From Kribbella qitaiheensis (GTDB lineage: Bacteria; Actinomycetota; Actinomycetes; Propionibacteriales; Kribbellaceae), in contig NZ_CP043661.1 of NCBI RefSeq assembly GCF_014217565.1, positions 2,170,001 through 2,234,000 on the forward strand: 64,000 nucleotides of DNA, written 5' to 3'. Shown piece by piece: positions 23,432 to 32,705 of this stretch (within the stretch, counting starts at the first letter, position 1; every line of letters starts with the position of its first letter). Position numbers and translations under genes: made by a program. Below the pieces are notes generated by a model. It saw only the letters and a list, made by a program, of their open reading frames with translations, searched no databases and was not told the origin of the DNA.

Positions 23432-26125
23432 CTACTCGCCCGCGCTTTCCAGCGTCCGGAAGACATAGCGATGCCAGTGTCCAGGCACGATCAGTCCGTG
23501 CGTCGCCTCGAGCAGTTGCGAGTACGGATCGGTCGCGATGGACAGACTGGCGGCGGCACGAAGCAGGCTGCCATCACCGAGCAGCAATGCCGGCGGCACG
23601 CTGGCGGAGCCGACCTTCAGGAAGCTCCAGATCTGCTCCTCGATCGTCGATCCCCACAGCTTCAACCCACGCACACCCCACTCGTTGGTCAATGGGTGTG
23701 GCGCGTTCAGCGGTCCGGTATGGGTCCGCAAGGCGTCGGCAACATCGGCGAACCGGAACGCGCCAGCCTGCCACTCGATCTCCGTCGCCGCACAACTGAA
23801 CTCTTGCTCCCTCACGACACCACGCACGACCTCGGTCAGATGAGCGGCCAGCCTGGCCGGTACGACCTGGCCCTCGATCGCCTGCAAGCGTCCAAATACG
23901 GCCGAGCTGACTGACTCCTCGATCGCGCACTCGACCACCCCTGACGAGACGTCGTTGAACACCCACGGGGATCCGGGTACCGGTCTAGGCGCGGCGACCA
24001 AGTGAGCAACCGTCAGCAGCTCCACCCACAAAACGAATCTTGGGTTGTGCTCAAGAAGCTGGGCAACATCGGCGATCTCGCGAACTGTGGAAAGTCGATC
24101 AGCGCTACCCCCTCCACGCAAGAAGTTCCGGCGGCCGGCGGCTTTGACTGTCGGGGGTGTAGCGGCTCGTTGCTCGCGTGGTTCGCCGTGCGGGATGCGA
24201 ACTCGAACTGGGCGGTCCATGCCATCGGTGAAGACCGCGGCCTGGCCAGACGGGAGTGAGACGACAGCTCGGGATTGGGGCTCGTCGAGGTTCATGGTGG
24301 CGCCGACCGTTTCGCGGTCGTCAGCGGCGGGCAGCCGGTGCAGGATCTTGAGGGCAGAGTTCTTGACGACGTCCGGAATCACCTTGCTGGGGATCTGCTC
24401 CGCAACGACGATGCCTTCTCCGTACGCGCGGATCTCGGCAAGCAAGCCGGCGAACATCTCGACCGCGTGACTCGTGGTGCCGTCGGCACTTGCCTTGAGC
24501 AAGCGGTGGGCCTCTTCCACGACGGTCACGTGGCGCAGATTCGAGGACGGTCCTCGGCGCACGCGGAGGTGTTCGATCAGCCGGATCAGTACGACGCCCA
24601 TACAGAAGGCCTTGTCCTGGTCGTCACCAACGTCTTCGAGCTCGAGTACGACGTTGCGGCTCAGCAAATCAGCAACATCGAGCGGGTATCCCCCGCCGAG
24701 GAACCGGCCAGGCGTCCCGAGGAGCAGCGAGGTCAGGCGGACATCGACGAAACCACGCACATCCGCCGCGAGCTCGGCGCCGTACCCGATGTCGTCAACC
24801 ACCGTTCGTGCTGTCGTCTGCAGGTCCGCGAGAGACGGATACTCCGTTCCACCGCGGCTCAGCGCGAGATCCCATCCGTACGACGTGTAGCACCGTGTCA
24901 GCGCCTGGCTGAGCACCTGAGGGAACGGCTCGTTCGCCTCGAACGCGGCCAGGAACAGGGCACGAACGAGATCCAGGTGCGTCTGCAACGGGAACCCGGC
25001 CTCCGGTTCCAGAGGGTTCAGGCTCAGCGGTACCGCGTCAGGGTCGCCGAGGCGAATGACTGCGACACTCGAGTCCGAGCCCAACCGGCCCGCCATCGCC
25101 GCGTACTCGGCTTTCGCGGGCTCGATCACCAGCCACGGTACGGATGCGTCGGTGAGTCCTTCGAGCAGGTGCCGGATGGTTTGGGATTTGCCGGAACCGG
25201 TAGCGCCGGCGACGAACGCGTGCCGGTTGAGCGTGCTCTGCGAAACTGTCATGGTCCCGACCGCACGCCCTGAGGCGTCGATGACGTCGCCGAGGGGGAT
25301 GCCGTCTGGCGGCGTTTCGGGTGTCAGGTCGAACCGCACCTGTTCGACCACACGGACGCCGGCGATCTCGCGCACCGGCGGCCTCGCGATCGCGGCGAGC
25401 AGCTCGCCTGTCGCCTTGAAGCCAGTCGTCTCGTCGCGAGTCGAGGGCTGAGTGGTCAATGTGTAGGGGGTGGTGTGCAGGTCGGCTACCCCTGCCAGGG
25501 TCTGCGCTGCCAGCTTTGCACTATCTTCGTCTGCCCCACCGGCGAAGATCTGCGCCGACCACAGGCCGCCCTGCGCCGCGGAGAAGTCGCGGTATCGGGC
25601 GCGGTTGCGCTCCAGTTCGAGCGCGTCGCGGCCCGAGATCTTCTCGCGGTCCAGTCCGACCGTGATCTGCAGATGAAGATCGTCAAGGAGCTCCCGCCGC
25701 TCTTGCTCGCTGATCGGGACAGCCTGGATCTGCCAGGCGAAAGCGGGCAGCACCTCAGCAAAGTCCTCCAGCGTCCCTGCCGGTTCGACCTCGGCCTCGG
25801 GCAGTGCAGTGAGTACGTCATGCAGGCCGTCGACGCTTACCCAGTAGGGAAACTCGATCGGGTCTGCGGCGACAGCCCTGGCGCCCGCCGGGTAGGAGAC
25901 CGCACCGTGCGACGGCTCGATCCCGGCTCGAACCTCGATCGGCCCGCCGGCTGACGCGCGAGTCCAGCAGAAGCTGAACGGCCGCCCCGCCGACGCCTGC
26001 AACATCAAGGCAGGCAACAGCCCGCGCCGCAGTGCAGTCAGCCGTTGCCCGCCGTTCGTGTCCGGTCCGCCGACCAGCGGCACTTCGGTGATGCGCCACT
26101 GCGGAATCAGCGGCTGGACGGTCAT
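23432..26125 (-). CDS. HerA/FtsK-type ATPase (DUF87-like) at the head of the toxin module
   Basis: 897 residues. Walker A is GATGSGKS at 307-314; Walker B is HVTVVEEAHRLL near 535, followed by the sensor-like IVVAEQIPSKVIPDVVKNSA typical of HerA helicases and conjugative coupling ATPases. Residues 1-290 are a HAS-barrel-like region plus a unique domain; about 200 residues follow the ATPase core. The start overlaps the upstream stop (ATGA) and the stop is four bases before the toxin start. HerA-type motors pump DNA or protein; direct coupling to a toxin suggests toxin translocation or loading. Confidence 0.8.
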   Translation of the reverse strand: MTVQPLIPQWRITEVPLVGGPDTNGGQRLTALRRGLLPALMLQASAGRPFSFCWTRASAGGPIEVRAGIEPSHGAVSYPAGARAVAADPIEFPYWVSVDGLHDVLTALPEAEVEPAGTLEDFAEVLPAFAWQIQAVPISEQERRELLDDLHLQITVGLDREKISGRDALELERNRARYRDFSAAQGGLWSAQIFAGGADEDSAKLAAQTLAGVADLHTTPYTLTTQPSTRDETTGFKATGELLAAIARPPVREIAGVRVVEQVRFDLTPETPPDGIPLGDVIDASGRAVGTMTVSQSTLNRHAFVAGATGSGKSQTIRHLLEGLTDASVPWLVIEPAKAEYAAMAGRLGSDSSVAVIRLGDPDAVPLSLNPLEPEAGFPLQTHLDLVRALFLAAFEANEPFPQVLSQALTRCYTSYGWDLALSRGGTEYPSLADLQTTARTVVDDIGYGAELAADVRGFVDVRLTSLLLGTPGRFLGGGYPLDVADLLSRNVVLELEDVGDDQDKAFCMGVVLIRLIEHLRVRRGPSSNLRHVTVVEEAHRLLKASADGTTSHAVEMFAGLLAEIRAYGEGIVVAEQIPSKVIPDVVKNSALKILHRLPAADDRETVGATMNLDEPQSRAVVSLPSGQAAVFTDGMDRPVRVRIPHGEPREQRAATPPTVKAAGRRNFLRGGGSADRLSTVREIADVAQLLEHNPRFVLWVELLTVAHLVAAPRPVPGSPWVFNDVSSGVVECAIEESVSSAVFGRLQAIEGQVVPARLAAHLTEVVRGVVREQEFSCAATEIEWQAGAFRFADVADALRTHTGPLNAPHPLTNEWGVRGLKLWGSTIEEQIWSFLKVGSASVPPALLLGDGSLLRAAASLSIATDPYSQLLEATHGLIVPGHWHRYVFRTLESAGE

Positions 26126-27945
26126 TGATCACCCAGCCGTGGATCGCAGTCGCCGAGCCGGGGACTGGCCGGGTCGAGGGGGTCCACCATCACGAACGCC
26201 GTCGGTGACAGCCCTTGCAGCACTGTCGGCTCCATCGAGTACTCGTAGGTGCGCTGGTATCCGATCGAGGTGCTCTCCGTGGACCCACTCGATGCGGAGC
26301 TCGAGGTCGCCTCCGACCAGGACGTTCCGCCGGTGGTCGAGGTCGAAGACTGCTCGCCGGACGTCTTGGAACCGGATCGGTGCCGCCGGCTGAACAGCAG
26401 CCCGAAGGTCGCTTGCCGGCTGTCCGATGTCTGTACGCCGACAGAGTCGCTCGTCGACGCACTGTTGCCGCGCGTCGTGCTGTCGGACGTCGACGTGGAG
26501 GTGTTCGTGCCGTGCGAGTAGGTGAACTGGCTGGCCACCAGCCGGTGCTGGCGCCCGATGAAGGTCGCGGCCTGTTCGGCCTCCTTCGCGTTGCCGAGTC
26601 GCATGAACAGCACTGCGTCGCCGCTGCCAAGTAGTTCGACTGCGCTGTCTCGCAGATGTGCGAACAGCAGGACCAGGCGGATCCCGTTGCGCCGGCAGAT
26701 GCTGTCGAACCGCTCGAGCTCCGGTCGCGCCAATGCATCGGCACCAGCAATCACGATGATGCGCTCGCCCCGGCCCGACAGCTGGCCGCGCTGGATCCGG
26801 ACCATGGTGATCTGGAACAGCAGATGTCTGAGCAGCGAAGCGGTCAGCTCTGATTCGCGGGCCGACAGCTCGAACACTCGCAGCGAGACGTCGTCTTGCT
26901 CCCAGCCGTCCATCGGAGCATCGCCGGTGACGGCGGACAACCGCTGGATGCCGGCGGCCAGCCGGAAGAGCCGCGGTTCTGCCGTACGCCGGGCGGATTC
27001 GCTGAGCAGATCTGCGAGCTTCATGTACTCCGTCCGGGTCAGCTCACCGCGCTGGTCCGGCGTCAACTGCCGCAGCAGAACCTGGAACGCCAGGTGAAGT
27101 CGTGTGAACGTGACCGGACCATCGGTCAAGCATTCGACGACCTGCAGGACCAGCGTTGCGTCGACACCCCGCGATTCGCTCTGCTCTGGCTCCGCGCCGC
27201 GCAGGCTCTCCGCAACCACCAGGCCGATCTCGTCGGGGCTCAAACCCGTCAGCGGATTCAGTGCTCGCGCTTCGTCCGGGACGATGGCCGACCGGATCGG
27301 TGCTCCGTACTCGGCGGCCATGCTCCGCAGCGGCTCGACCACGGCGTCCTGGGTAAGGTCGAGCACCACGAGTCGTCCGCCCGCACTCATCAGTGAGCTA
27401 CCCATCGCGAGCAGCGCAGCGCGCCAGCCCGCGGCGGTTCCGCCGTAGAGGTCTACGCGTTCCTTGGTCACCGGACCCACTGGAACCCACGCCCGCACGG
27501 TGCTGACCTGCAGGGATTTCGTCTGCTCGCGCTCGCTCAGCTGCTGTTGCCAGGTCTGTACGTCGCGCTCGAACCCGGCCATCGCGGTGACGCACTCGGC
27601 CAGCCACCGCTGGTGTTCCTTCACGGCCGCTCGCCGAAGGATCTCGGGGCGGCCCCAGGACAGCCAGCCAGCACCGAGCGCCACCGCAGCAGGCACCAGG
27701 GCCACGAGCGGATGCACGACAACAGCAACCACACCCGTGGCGACGAGGGCCGCGGTCGTCACCCATGCCAGCACTGGACGCACGCGCTTGGCCGCAGCCC
27801 GCTTGGTGTTCAGCGTCGCGAGTGCCGACGGCGGCGGCACGGCGGGAAGCGGCGGGTCCTGCTGCTCCACAACTACGACCTCGGTTCCGCGGTATTCCCA
27901 GCCCCAGTGCTCGGCCTCATAAGTCGCGACTGCCCGCTCAACCAT
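26122..27945 (-). CDS. Membrane protein with P-loop-like cytoplasmic domain and Ser/Thr-rich tail
   Basis: 607 residues. Two hydrophobic segments (about residues 60-75 and 80-95) anchor a large domain with alternating strands such as LVVLDLTQDAVVE, RIIVIAGADALAR and IRLVLLFAHL. The layout recalls a FtsK/HerA-like ATPase, but I see no Walker A motif. Residues 470-560 are a serine/threonine-rich low-complexity stretch. The start overlaps the upstream gene and the stop overlaps the ATPase start. Probably a membrane partner of the HerA-type ATPase. Confidence 0.65.
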   Translation of the reverse strand: MVERAVATYEAEHWGWEYRGTEVVVVEQQDPPLPAVPPPSALATLNTKRAAAKRVRPVLAWVTTAALVATGVVAVVVHPLVALVPAAVALGAGWLSWGRPEILRRAAVKEHQRWLAECVTAMAGFERDVQTWQQQLSEREQTKSLQVSTVRAWVPVGPVTKERVDLYGGTAAGWRAALLAMGSSLMSAGGRLVVLDLTQDAVVEPLRSMAAEYGAPIRSAIVPDEARALNPLTGLSPDEIGLVVAESLRGAEPEQSESRGVDATLVLQVVECLTDGPVTFTRLHLAFQVLLRQLTPDQRGELTRTEYMKLADLLSESARRTAEPRLFRLAAGIQRLSAVTGDAPMDGWEQDDVSLRVFELSARESELTASLLRHLLFQITMVRIQRGQLSGRGERIIVIAGADALARPELERFDSICRRNGIRLVLLFAHLRDSAVELLGSGDAVLFMRLGNAKEAEQAATFIGRQHRLVASQFTYSHGTNTSTSTSDSTTRGNSASTSDSVGVQTSDSRQATFGLLFSRRHRSGSKTSGEQSSTSTTGGTSWSEATSSSASSGSTESTSIGYQRTYEYSMEPTVLQGLSPTAFVMVDPLDPASPRLGDCDPRLGDQ

Positions 27946-28561
27946 GCGAGGCCCCGCTCAGCCGATCCAGGGTTACGCCACGGGCCAGATCTGCGAGGAT
28001 CGCCGCTGCCTCGTCGAGAGTTGCTGAGGCGCGGCTGATCGTCGCCTCGTGCTCCGCGTCGTCGGCTGTCGTGAACCGCCGGCGGCAACCGGCACAGTGC
28101 GTCGCAGACATGCCCGACCAGGAAGCGCAGTAGGAGCAACGGCGGGCTTCGAGGAGACGCTCGGCTGTGGCCGTTCGTCGGCGTTCGAGCAGCGCGCGCT
28201 GCCACCGCGCCTGGGCCTGGGGCAGGTACTCGACGAGTTCGCGATCCGTGAGACTCTTCCCGCCGCCGGCCACCACAGCTGCCGTCAGCCTGGCAGCGGC
28301 GTCGCGATGAGCTGAGGTCGCTTTCCCGATGGCGCCCACGGTCACCAGGAGCGGGAACCAGCCGAGTGTCTGAAGTCGCAATGCTGCCTGGCGGCGATTC
28401 CAGCGTAGCGACATACTCGACGAGTCATCCGGGTCGGCCGTCCAGCCAGCCGGACGCAACGCCGACTCGAACAGTGTTCGTTGCGGATCGTCCAATGCGG
28501 CGCTGGGCAAGAGTAGATGGGTGTGCTGCCGGCGCACCAGCGTGTCAGGCTTGCCAGCCAC
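27938..28561 (-). CDS. Small zinc-ribbon protein with one hydrophobic segment
   Basis: 207 residues. A hydrophobic stretch near 60-80 (LQTLGWFPLLVTVGAIG) is followed by a charged helical region and a four-cysteine ribbon (RCSYCASWSGMSATHCAGCR). First gene of the toxin module; its 3' end overlaps the next start by eight bases. Family not recognised. Confidence 0.65.
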   Translation of the reverse strand: MAGKPDTLVRRQHTHLLLPSAALDDPQRTLFESALRPAGWTADPDDSSSMSLRWNRRQAALRLQTLGWFPLLVTVGAIGKATSAHRDAAARLTAAVVAGGGKSLTDRELVEYLPQAQARWQRALLERRRTATAERLLEARRCSYCASWSGMSATHCAGCRRRFTTADDAEHEATISRASATLDEAAAILADLARGVTLDRLSGASHG

Positions 28562-28792
28562 TGCGTCCTCCCCGATCTCTGGCGCCCTCCCCAGCGGACC
28601 GCGCCAGGGGCAACTGTAGTTACTGAACGTGCCTAGCGCACCACAGAGCTGACATCAGGCGCGGTTACTGTCCACCGAACCGTGCAGGCAACGTCGGCGT
28701 CGTGGGTGACCTCGCCCGTGAGAGAAGATGGTCCCAGTCTGGTAGCGGAGCGCCTCCGTGATGGGTTGGTGCAACCACCGCGATCGGATCAT

Positions 28793-28863
28793 GAATGCCC
28801 CGTCTGAGGCAGGTGTGAAGCACAGGAGCTCCCTTCACTTTGCGCCTTCCGGACGGGGCATTC
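28793..28863. repeat. Long inverted repeat with nested stem
   Basis: A perfect 12-base pair of arms, GAATGCCCCGTC and GACGGGGCATTC, encloses 47 bases in which GTGAAG pairs with CTTCAC around a short loop. This could be a structured RNA, a leader attenuator for the toxin operon, or a terminator from the other side. Confidence 0.5.
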
Positions 28864-28933
28864 GCTCTCCCGGGCCCGTCGGTGACCTGAGTATCCAGGG
28901 CGCGGGCACCAGACTGACTCGGGTCAGAAAATC

Positions 28934-28964
28934 GGCCCCTGCCAGCCGAAGCTGGACAGGGGCC
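28934..28964. terminator. Hairpin terminator candidate
   Basis: GGCCCCTG-c-CAGC, loop cgaa, GCTG-ga-CAGGGGCC form a stable stem. No long T run follows on either strand, as often in high-GC actinomycetes. Confidence 0.45.
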
Positions 28965-28989
28965 AGGTACCACGCAGCTCAGTAGCCGT

Positions 28990-29169
28990 TCAGCTCGTCA
29001 CCTTCCTGATCTTCCGCCTGAGCCAACGGATCCAGCTCACCGCCGCAGATGTCGATGATGGTCTGTCGTCGTGGAGCCCGCATTCGGGACAACCGAGGTC
29101 GGCGACCACAGCCTCGAACCAGGCCTCTGGATCGGTACTCTCGGCGATCAGGTCGGGGACACCGAGTGG
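28990..29169 (-). pseudogene. Fragment of an unidentified protein beside the IS256 element
   Basis: A frame reading GVPDLIAESTDPEAWFEAVV then ADLGCPECGLHDDR up to a stop at 28990 has good coding character and a C-x2-C pair, but no start codon. The upstream part is probably lost at the IS end. Confidence 0.3.
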
Positions 29170-29217
29170 CGTCCAGCAGAGTGGTGTACGGCAGGCCCGA
29201 TAGGGCGTGGCGTAGAC

Positions 29218-30593
29218 GTGTGAAAGCGGTCATCGCGTGATCCTTTGGAAGACCTCTCACAGTGCTTCTGAAGGAGAACTACGCGATGACCGCGAACACC
29301 AGTATCGACCCTGCCGAGTTCCTGCAAGATCACCTGGCGGCCGCGTCGCCGGATCTGTTGCGTGACATGTTGACCACGTTCATTCAGGCGCTCATGTCGG
29401 CGGAGGGCCGACGCGGTCTGCGGCGCCCCGTACGGCGTGGCGAGCCCGGACCGGACCAACTCGCGCAACGGGTACCGGCACCGTGATTTCGACACCCGCG
29501 CCGGCACCGTGGACGTGGCGATCCCCAAGCTCCGCTCCGGCTCCTACTTCCCCGACTGGCTGCTGGAACGGCGCCGCCGCGCCGAACGGGCCCTGACTAC
29601 GGTGGTGGCGACCTGTTACCTGCTGGGGGTGTCCACGCGCCGGATGGAGAAGCTGGTCGAGACCCTCGGCATCACCCGGCTCTCGAAGTCGCAGGTCTCG
29701 GTGATGGCCGCCGAGCTCGACGAGCAGGTCCACCAGTTCCGGACCCGCCCACTGGATGCCGGCCCATACACGTTCGTCGCTGCGGACGCGCTGGTGCTGA
29801 AGGTCCGCGAAGGTGGCCGGGTCGTCAACGTCCACGCGCTGGTCGCGACCGGCGTGAACGGTGACGGACACCGTGAAATCCTTGGCCTGCAAGTGACTTC
29901 GGCCGAAGACGGCGCCGGCTGGCTAGGGTTCCTGCGGGACCTGACCGCGCGCGGCCTGACCGGGGTCAAGCTCGTCACCAGCGACGCACACAGTGGACTC
30001 ACCGCGGCGATCGGCGCCACCTTGCCGGGCGCTTCGTGGCAGCGCTGCAGAACCCACTACGCCGCCAACCTCATGTCCGTGACCCCGAAGGCCAGCTGGC
30101 CGTGGGTGAAGACCCTGCTGCACTCGGTCTACGACCAACCCGACAAAGACGCGGTACACGAACAGTTCGACCGGGTCCTGGACGCGCTGGCCGACAAGCT
30201 GCCCGCGGTCGTCGACCACCTCGAGCAAGCCCGCGCCGACGTGCTCGCGTTCACCGCGTTCCCGAAGGAGATCTGGCGACAAATCTGGTCCAACAACCCC
30301 CAAGAACGGCTGAACCGTGAGATCCGCCGCCGCACCGACGTGGTCGGCATCTTCCCAGCCCGAGACGCCCTGATCCGCTTGGTCGGCGCCGTGCTGGCCG
30401 AGCAGCACGACGACTGGATCGAGGGCCGCCGCTACCTCGGCCTCGACGTCCTCGCCAAGTCCCGAATGACCCTCACCGAGACCACCGAGGAGGCCACCAC
30501 CGACACCGAAATCGCGGCGCTCAGCGCCTAACCATCCCAAGGATCACGCGACACAACCGCTACACCATCCAAATGGACTTGACCGGACACCGG
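29218..30593. mobile_element. IS256-family insertion sequence (left end uncertain)
   Basis: The transposase gene is flanked by related inverted sequences: AGCGGTCATCGCGTGATCCT on the left (near 29224-29243) and its near-complement on the right (near 30550-30570). The right end probably extends to the GACCGGACACC at 30583-30593; a matching outer sequence is not visible on the left, so that end may be truncated. The right end cuts into a zinc-ribbon gene. Confidence 0.6.
29286..30531 (+). pseudogene. IS256-family transposase (mutator type), one frameshift
   Basis: The first 40 residues (MTANTSIDPAEFLQDHLAAA onward) are in one frame and the rest, from NSRNGYRHRDFDTRAG to the end, in another. 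Deleting one G in GCGGAGGGCCGAC near 29402 restores the family sequence SAEADAVCGAPYGVAS. The downstream part holds the mutator signature with acidic residues in FVAADALVLKVRE and LVTSDAHSGLTAAI, the motif WQRCRTHYAANLM and NNPQERLNREIRRRTDVVG. It is either an inactive transposase or one read by frameshifting. Confidence 0.8.
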
Positions 30594-30807
30594 CGCCGTA
30601 CCTGTTATTCCAGTGCAGATTGCCGCCGAGCGGGTGCGTGCAGTTTCGCGATGAACCGTGCCAGGGGAATCGCTCGTCCTGCCAACTCCCATCTCTGAAC
30701 CTCACGATCTGGGCGCCACAGTCGACACACTCGAAGCAGGCCATTTCGTGTCGCAGATACTTGGTGTCCCATGACTTCGCGCAATGTGCGCACGAGACAT
30801 CAGCCAT
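30544..30807 (-). pseudogene. Small zinc-ribbon protein, 3' end replaced by IS256 sequence
   Basis: Starts MADVSCAHCAKSWDTKYLRH and has two C-x2-C pairs (CAHC, CVDC), the look of a small zinc-ribbon protein. From about residue 72 the frame runs into the IS256 right end (below 30594), so the true C-terminus is lost. Confidence 0.5.
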
Positions 30808-31125
30808 TCGATACTCCCTTCAACCGCCGCCCGGGTGATGGCCAGACGGCTGCTGCCTGAGCGACAGCGGGCCAGGCGCCGGCAAAAAGGCCGGTGCCTC
30901 ACCCTCGGTCCTCAGACCTGCGGCAAGCAGGGCGGGTCAGCAGGGCCCATCGGTGGAAAGAAAAGACCCCGCCGACGGAGCGCCAGGCTCGATCGGCGGG
31001 GTCCCCCGGTCCTCAATTGGTGGTTCAGATCAGCAGGGTCTGCCCGGATTACGCATCCTCAACGGGCGTCGTTGGGGGCTTCCCTGCCCGGGGCTGGCTC
31101 GGGTATCCGATGCTCGCGGCGCGGA
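30808..31125. other. Gene-free stretch
   Basis: No supported gene; holds the hairpin at 30965-31003 that can end the small-gene series to its right. Confidence 0.5.
30965..31003. terminator. Hairpin terminator after the small-gene series
   Basis: Perfect 11-base arms GACCCCGCCGA and TCGGCGGGGTC, preceded on the plus strand by AAAGAAAA, which reads as a TTTTCTTT run after the stem on the minus strand. It fits the end of the minus-strand transcripts coming from 31.1-38 kb. Confidence 0.7.
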
Positions 31126-31500
31126 TCAGGCTTTGCTTCCGGCCAGTCCCTCATCGTGCGGGGGCAGCGTTTCGGGGTCGGTACTGCAACCTGGATGAGT
31201 GAGGTGATCGGCCATTCCGTCGCGATCGACGATCAGGACCCGCCAGGGCGCCGGGATGCCGCCTTGGTGGTGGGTATGGCGGTGCAGCTCAACGCCGGCC
31301 AGGGCCACTGCGTCGCTGGTTGCCTGGGCGGCGCTGCCATATCCGGTCTGCAGGGTGACAGTGGCCGTGATGCCGCCTTCGTCGGCGAACAGCATCACCT
31401 GATCGCTTGGATCGTCGTCAGCCCGGCGCAGGATCATCGCGACAGTGGCCGCGGGAATCGTGTACTGCAGTTCGGCGTACTTGTGGACGAGGTTGGTCAA
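31126..31500 (-). CDS. Hypothetical plasmid protein
   Basis: 124 residues from a TTG 11 bases after the upstream stop. Soluble, with a strand-rich centre (GGITATVTLQTGYGSA; WRVLIVDRDGMADHL). Last gene of the minus-strand small-gene series. No family recognised. Confidence 0.5.
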   Translation of the reverse strand: MTNLVHKYAELQYTIPAATVAMILRRADDDPSDQVMLFADEGGITATVTLQTGYGSAAQATSDAVALAGVELHRHTHHQGGIPAPWRVLIVDRDGMADHLTHPGCSTDPETLPPHDEGLAGSKA

Positions 31501-31511
31501 GCAGCGCTCCT

Positions 31512-31868
31512 CTACTCGGCAGGCTCGGTGCCGTGTGCGCCTTGGGCGTCGACCGCAACTCGGTCCTGGCTGGTGGCGTCATCGATGCTGATCAGCCAGG
31601 TCAACGGCACCGAGGTCAACATCAGGGTCGGGTGAACTGCATTGCGCAGGACCGCGAGATTCTGGCCTGTGCTTGGGGTGGTTGCCACGCCGACCCAGTG
31701 AGCAGTGATGCGATGGGTGCGGTGCCGCAGTCTGGCCTCGTGATCGAGCCAGCCCGGACGGCGCAGGGCAAGGCTGACCAGGTCGTCGTGACACGTTGCG
31801 GCTGTGGCTTGGACAAGTGCGACGCTGACGCGACGGCCGGCTCTCGCACTGGCAATCGTGCTAGCCAT
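31512..31868 (-). CDS. Hypothetical plasmid protein
   Basis: 118 residues from the ATG reading MASTIASARAGRRV, which lies inside the end of the upstream gene (8-base overlap). Contains TRITAH-like strand segments (HRTHRITAHWVGVATTPST) and a hydrophobic stretch LMLTSVPLTWLISI. No family recognised. Confidence 0.5.
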   Translation of the reverse strand: MASTIASARAGRRVSVALVQATAATCHDDLVSLALRRPGWLDHEARLRHRTHRITAHWVGVATTPSTGQNLAVLRNAVHPTLMLTSVPLTWLISIDDATSQDRVAVDAQGAHGTEPAE

Positions 31869-32151
31869 TGATCGGTTCCTTGCCCACTGGTACGCCGTAG
31901 ATCGAGGCTGTCGCAGCTGGACCATCGGGAGTCAGTTGGTGGTCGGCGCGATAGGTGAGCTTCTGTTCGCGTGGGCTCCACCGGTTCTCGGTAAGCAGGT
32001 AGCGGTGGCCCGCCACGACGAGGTAACCGGCGCTCTCCAGGGCGGGGTGCATCGGGGCCCACACCCCGGTCACGAACAAGGCCGTGGTCCACCCGATGTC
32101 CCAGACGTAATCGCCCCGGTTCAGGTCCGACACCGCGGTGGGCTGGCTCAT
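31861..32151 (-). CDS. Hypothetical plasmid protein
   Basis: 96 residues, starting with the ATG that overlaps the upstream stop (ATGA). Tryptophan- and tyrosine-rich, strand-like (DYVWDIGWTTALFVTGVW; GYLVVAGHRYLLTENRW). The long open frame upstream to 32610 is not coding. No family recognised. Confidence 0.55.
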   Translation of the reverse strand: MSQPTAVSDLNRGDYVWDIGWTTALFVTGVWAPMHPALESAGYLVVAGHRYLLTENRWSPREQKLTYRADHQLTPDGPAATASIYGVPVGKEPING

Positions 32152-32513
32152 CCAGTCGTCGCCTCGTCCCCGGATTCGTTGGTGACCGTCGATTCCATCG
32201 GGTGACCTGCCTGGTTCTGCGGCGATTCGGCTGCCCAGGCGAACAAGGTGGCCAGATTGACCGCGGCGATGTCGGTCGAAACCATGACGGCGCCAGTGAA
32301 GTTGTCGCGGATCACCCGAGACAAGATCACGTGCTGTTCGAGTGGCTGCTTCAAGGTGCGCTGGCTCTCGCGGGGCCAGTGACCGTGGGCAGTGAACGCG
32401 CGTCCTTCGACTCTGGCGTCGAGGTAGCTCTCGGCGGCGTGCTGCCAATCGGTACTGCTCAGGTTGTCTTCGGTGAACTGTGTGAACTCGGAGCGGTCGG
32501 TGATGAGCTGCAT
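32148..32513 (-). CDS. Hypothetical plasmid protein
   Basis: 121 residues, coupled to the next gene by ATGA. Mixed alpha/beta composition (MQLITDRSEFTQFTEDNL; ILSRVIRDNFTGAVMVSTDI). No family recognised. Confidence 0.55.
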   Translation of the reverse strand: MQLITDRSEFTQFTEDNLSSTDWQHAAESYLDARVEGRAFTAHGHWPRESQRTLKQPLEQHVILSRVIRDNFTGAVMVSTDIAAVNLATLFAWAAESPQNQAGHPMESTVTNESGDEATTG

Positions 32514-32705
32514 CGGGTTCTATCTCCCATGGTTCAGTGCCACAGATCGACGCGGTCGATCTGTGGCAGGCGTGGGTTGGTTGACTCTTTGGTTTCGTTG
32601 CTCGCGCCATGCCCGTTGCGGAGGTGGCTGCAGGCCACAGCCGGTATCGGTGGGTTCGGGGAGGACGCCTGTGGTGCAGTGATGCGAAGCTGACGGCGCT
32701 TTTGG

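Larger units (their letters stand above)
28562..28978. other. Gene-free upstream region of the toxin module
   Basis: I see no supported gene. It should hold the promoter of the minus-strand toxin operon. Two hairpins, listed separately, lie at its far end. Confidence 0.5.

Noticed and set aside
22240-23799. A 519-residue plus-strand frame opposite the first toxin and ATPase end
   Set aside because: Antisense to a gene with clear domains and start site; Arg/Val-rich shadow composition and no family motif.
24275-25273. A 332-residue plus-strand frame opposite the HerA-type ATPase
   Set aside because: Antisense to the Walker A and B region of the ATPase, no motif of its own.
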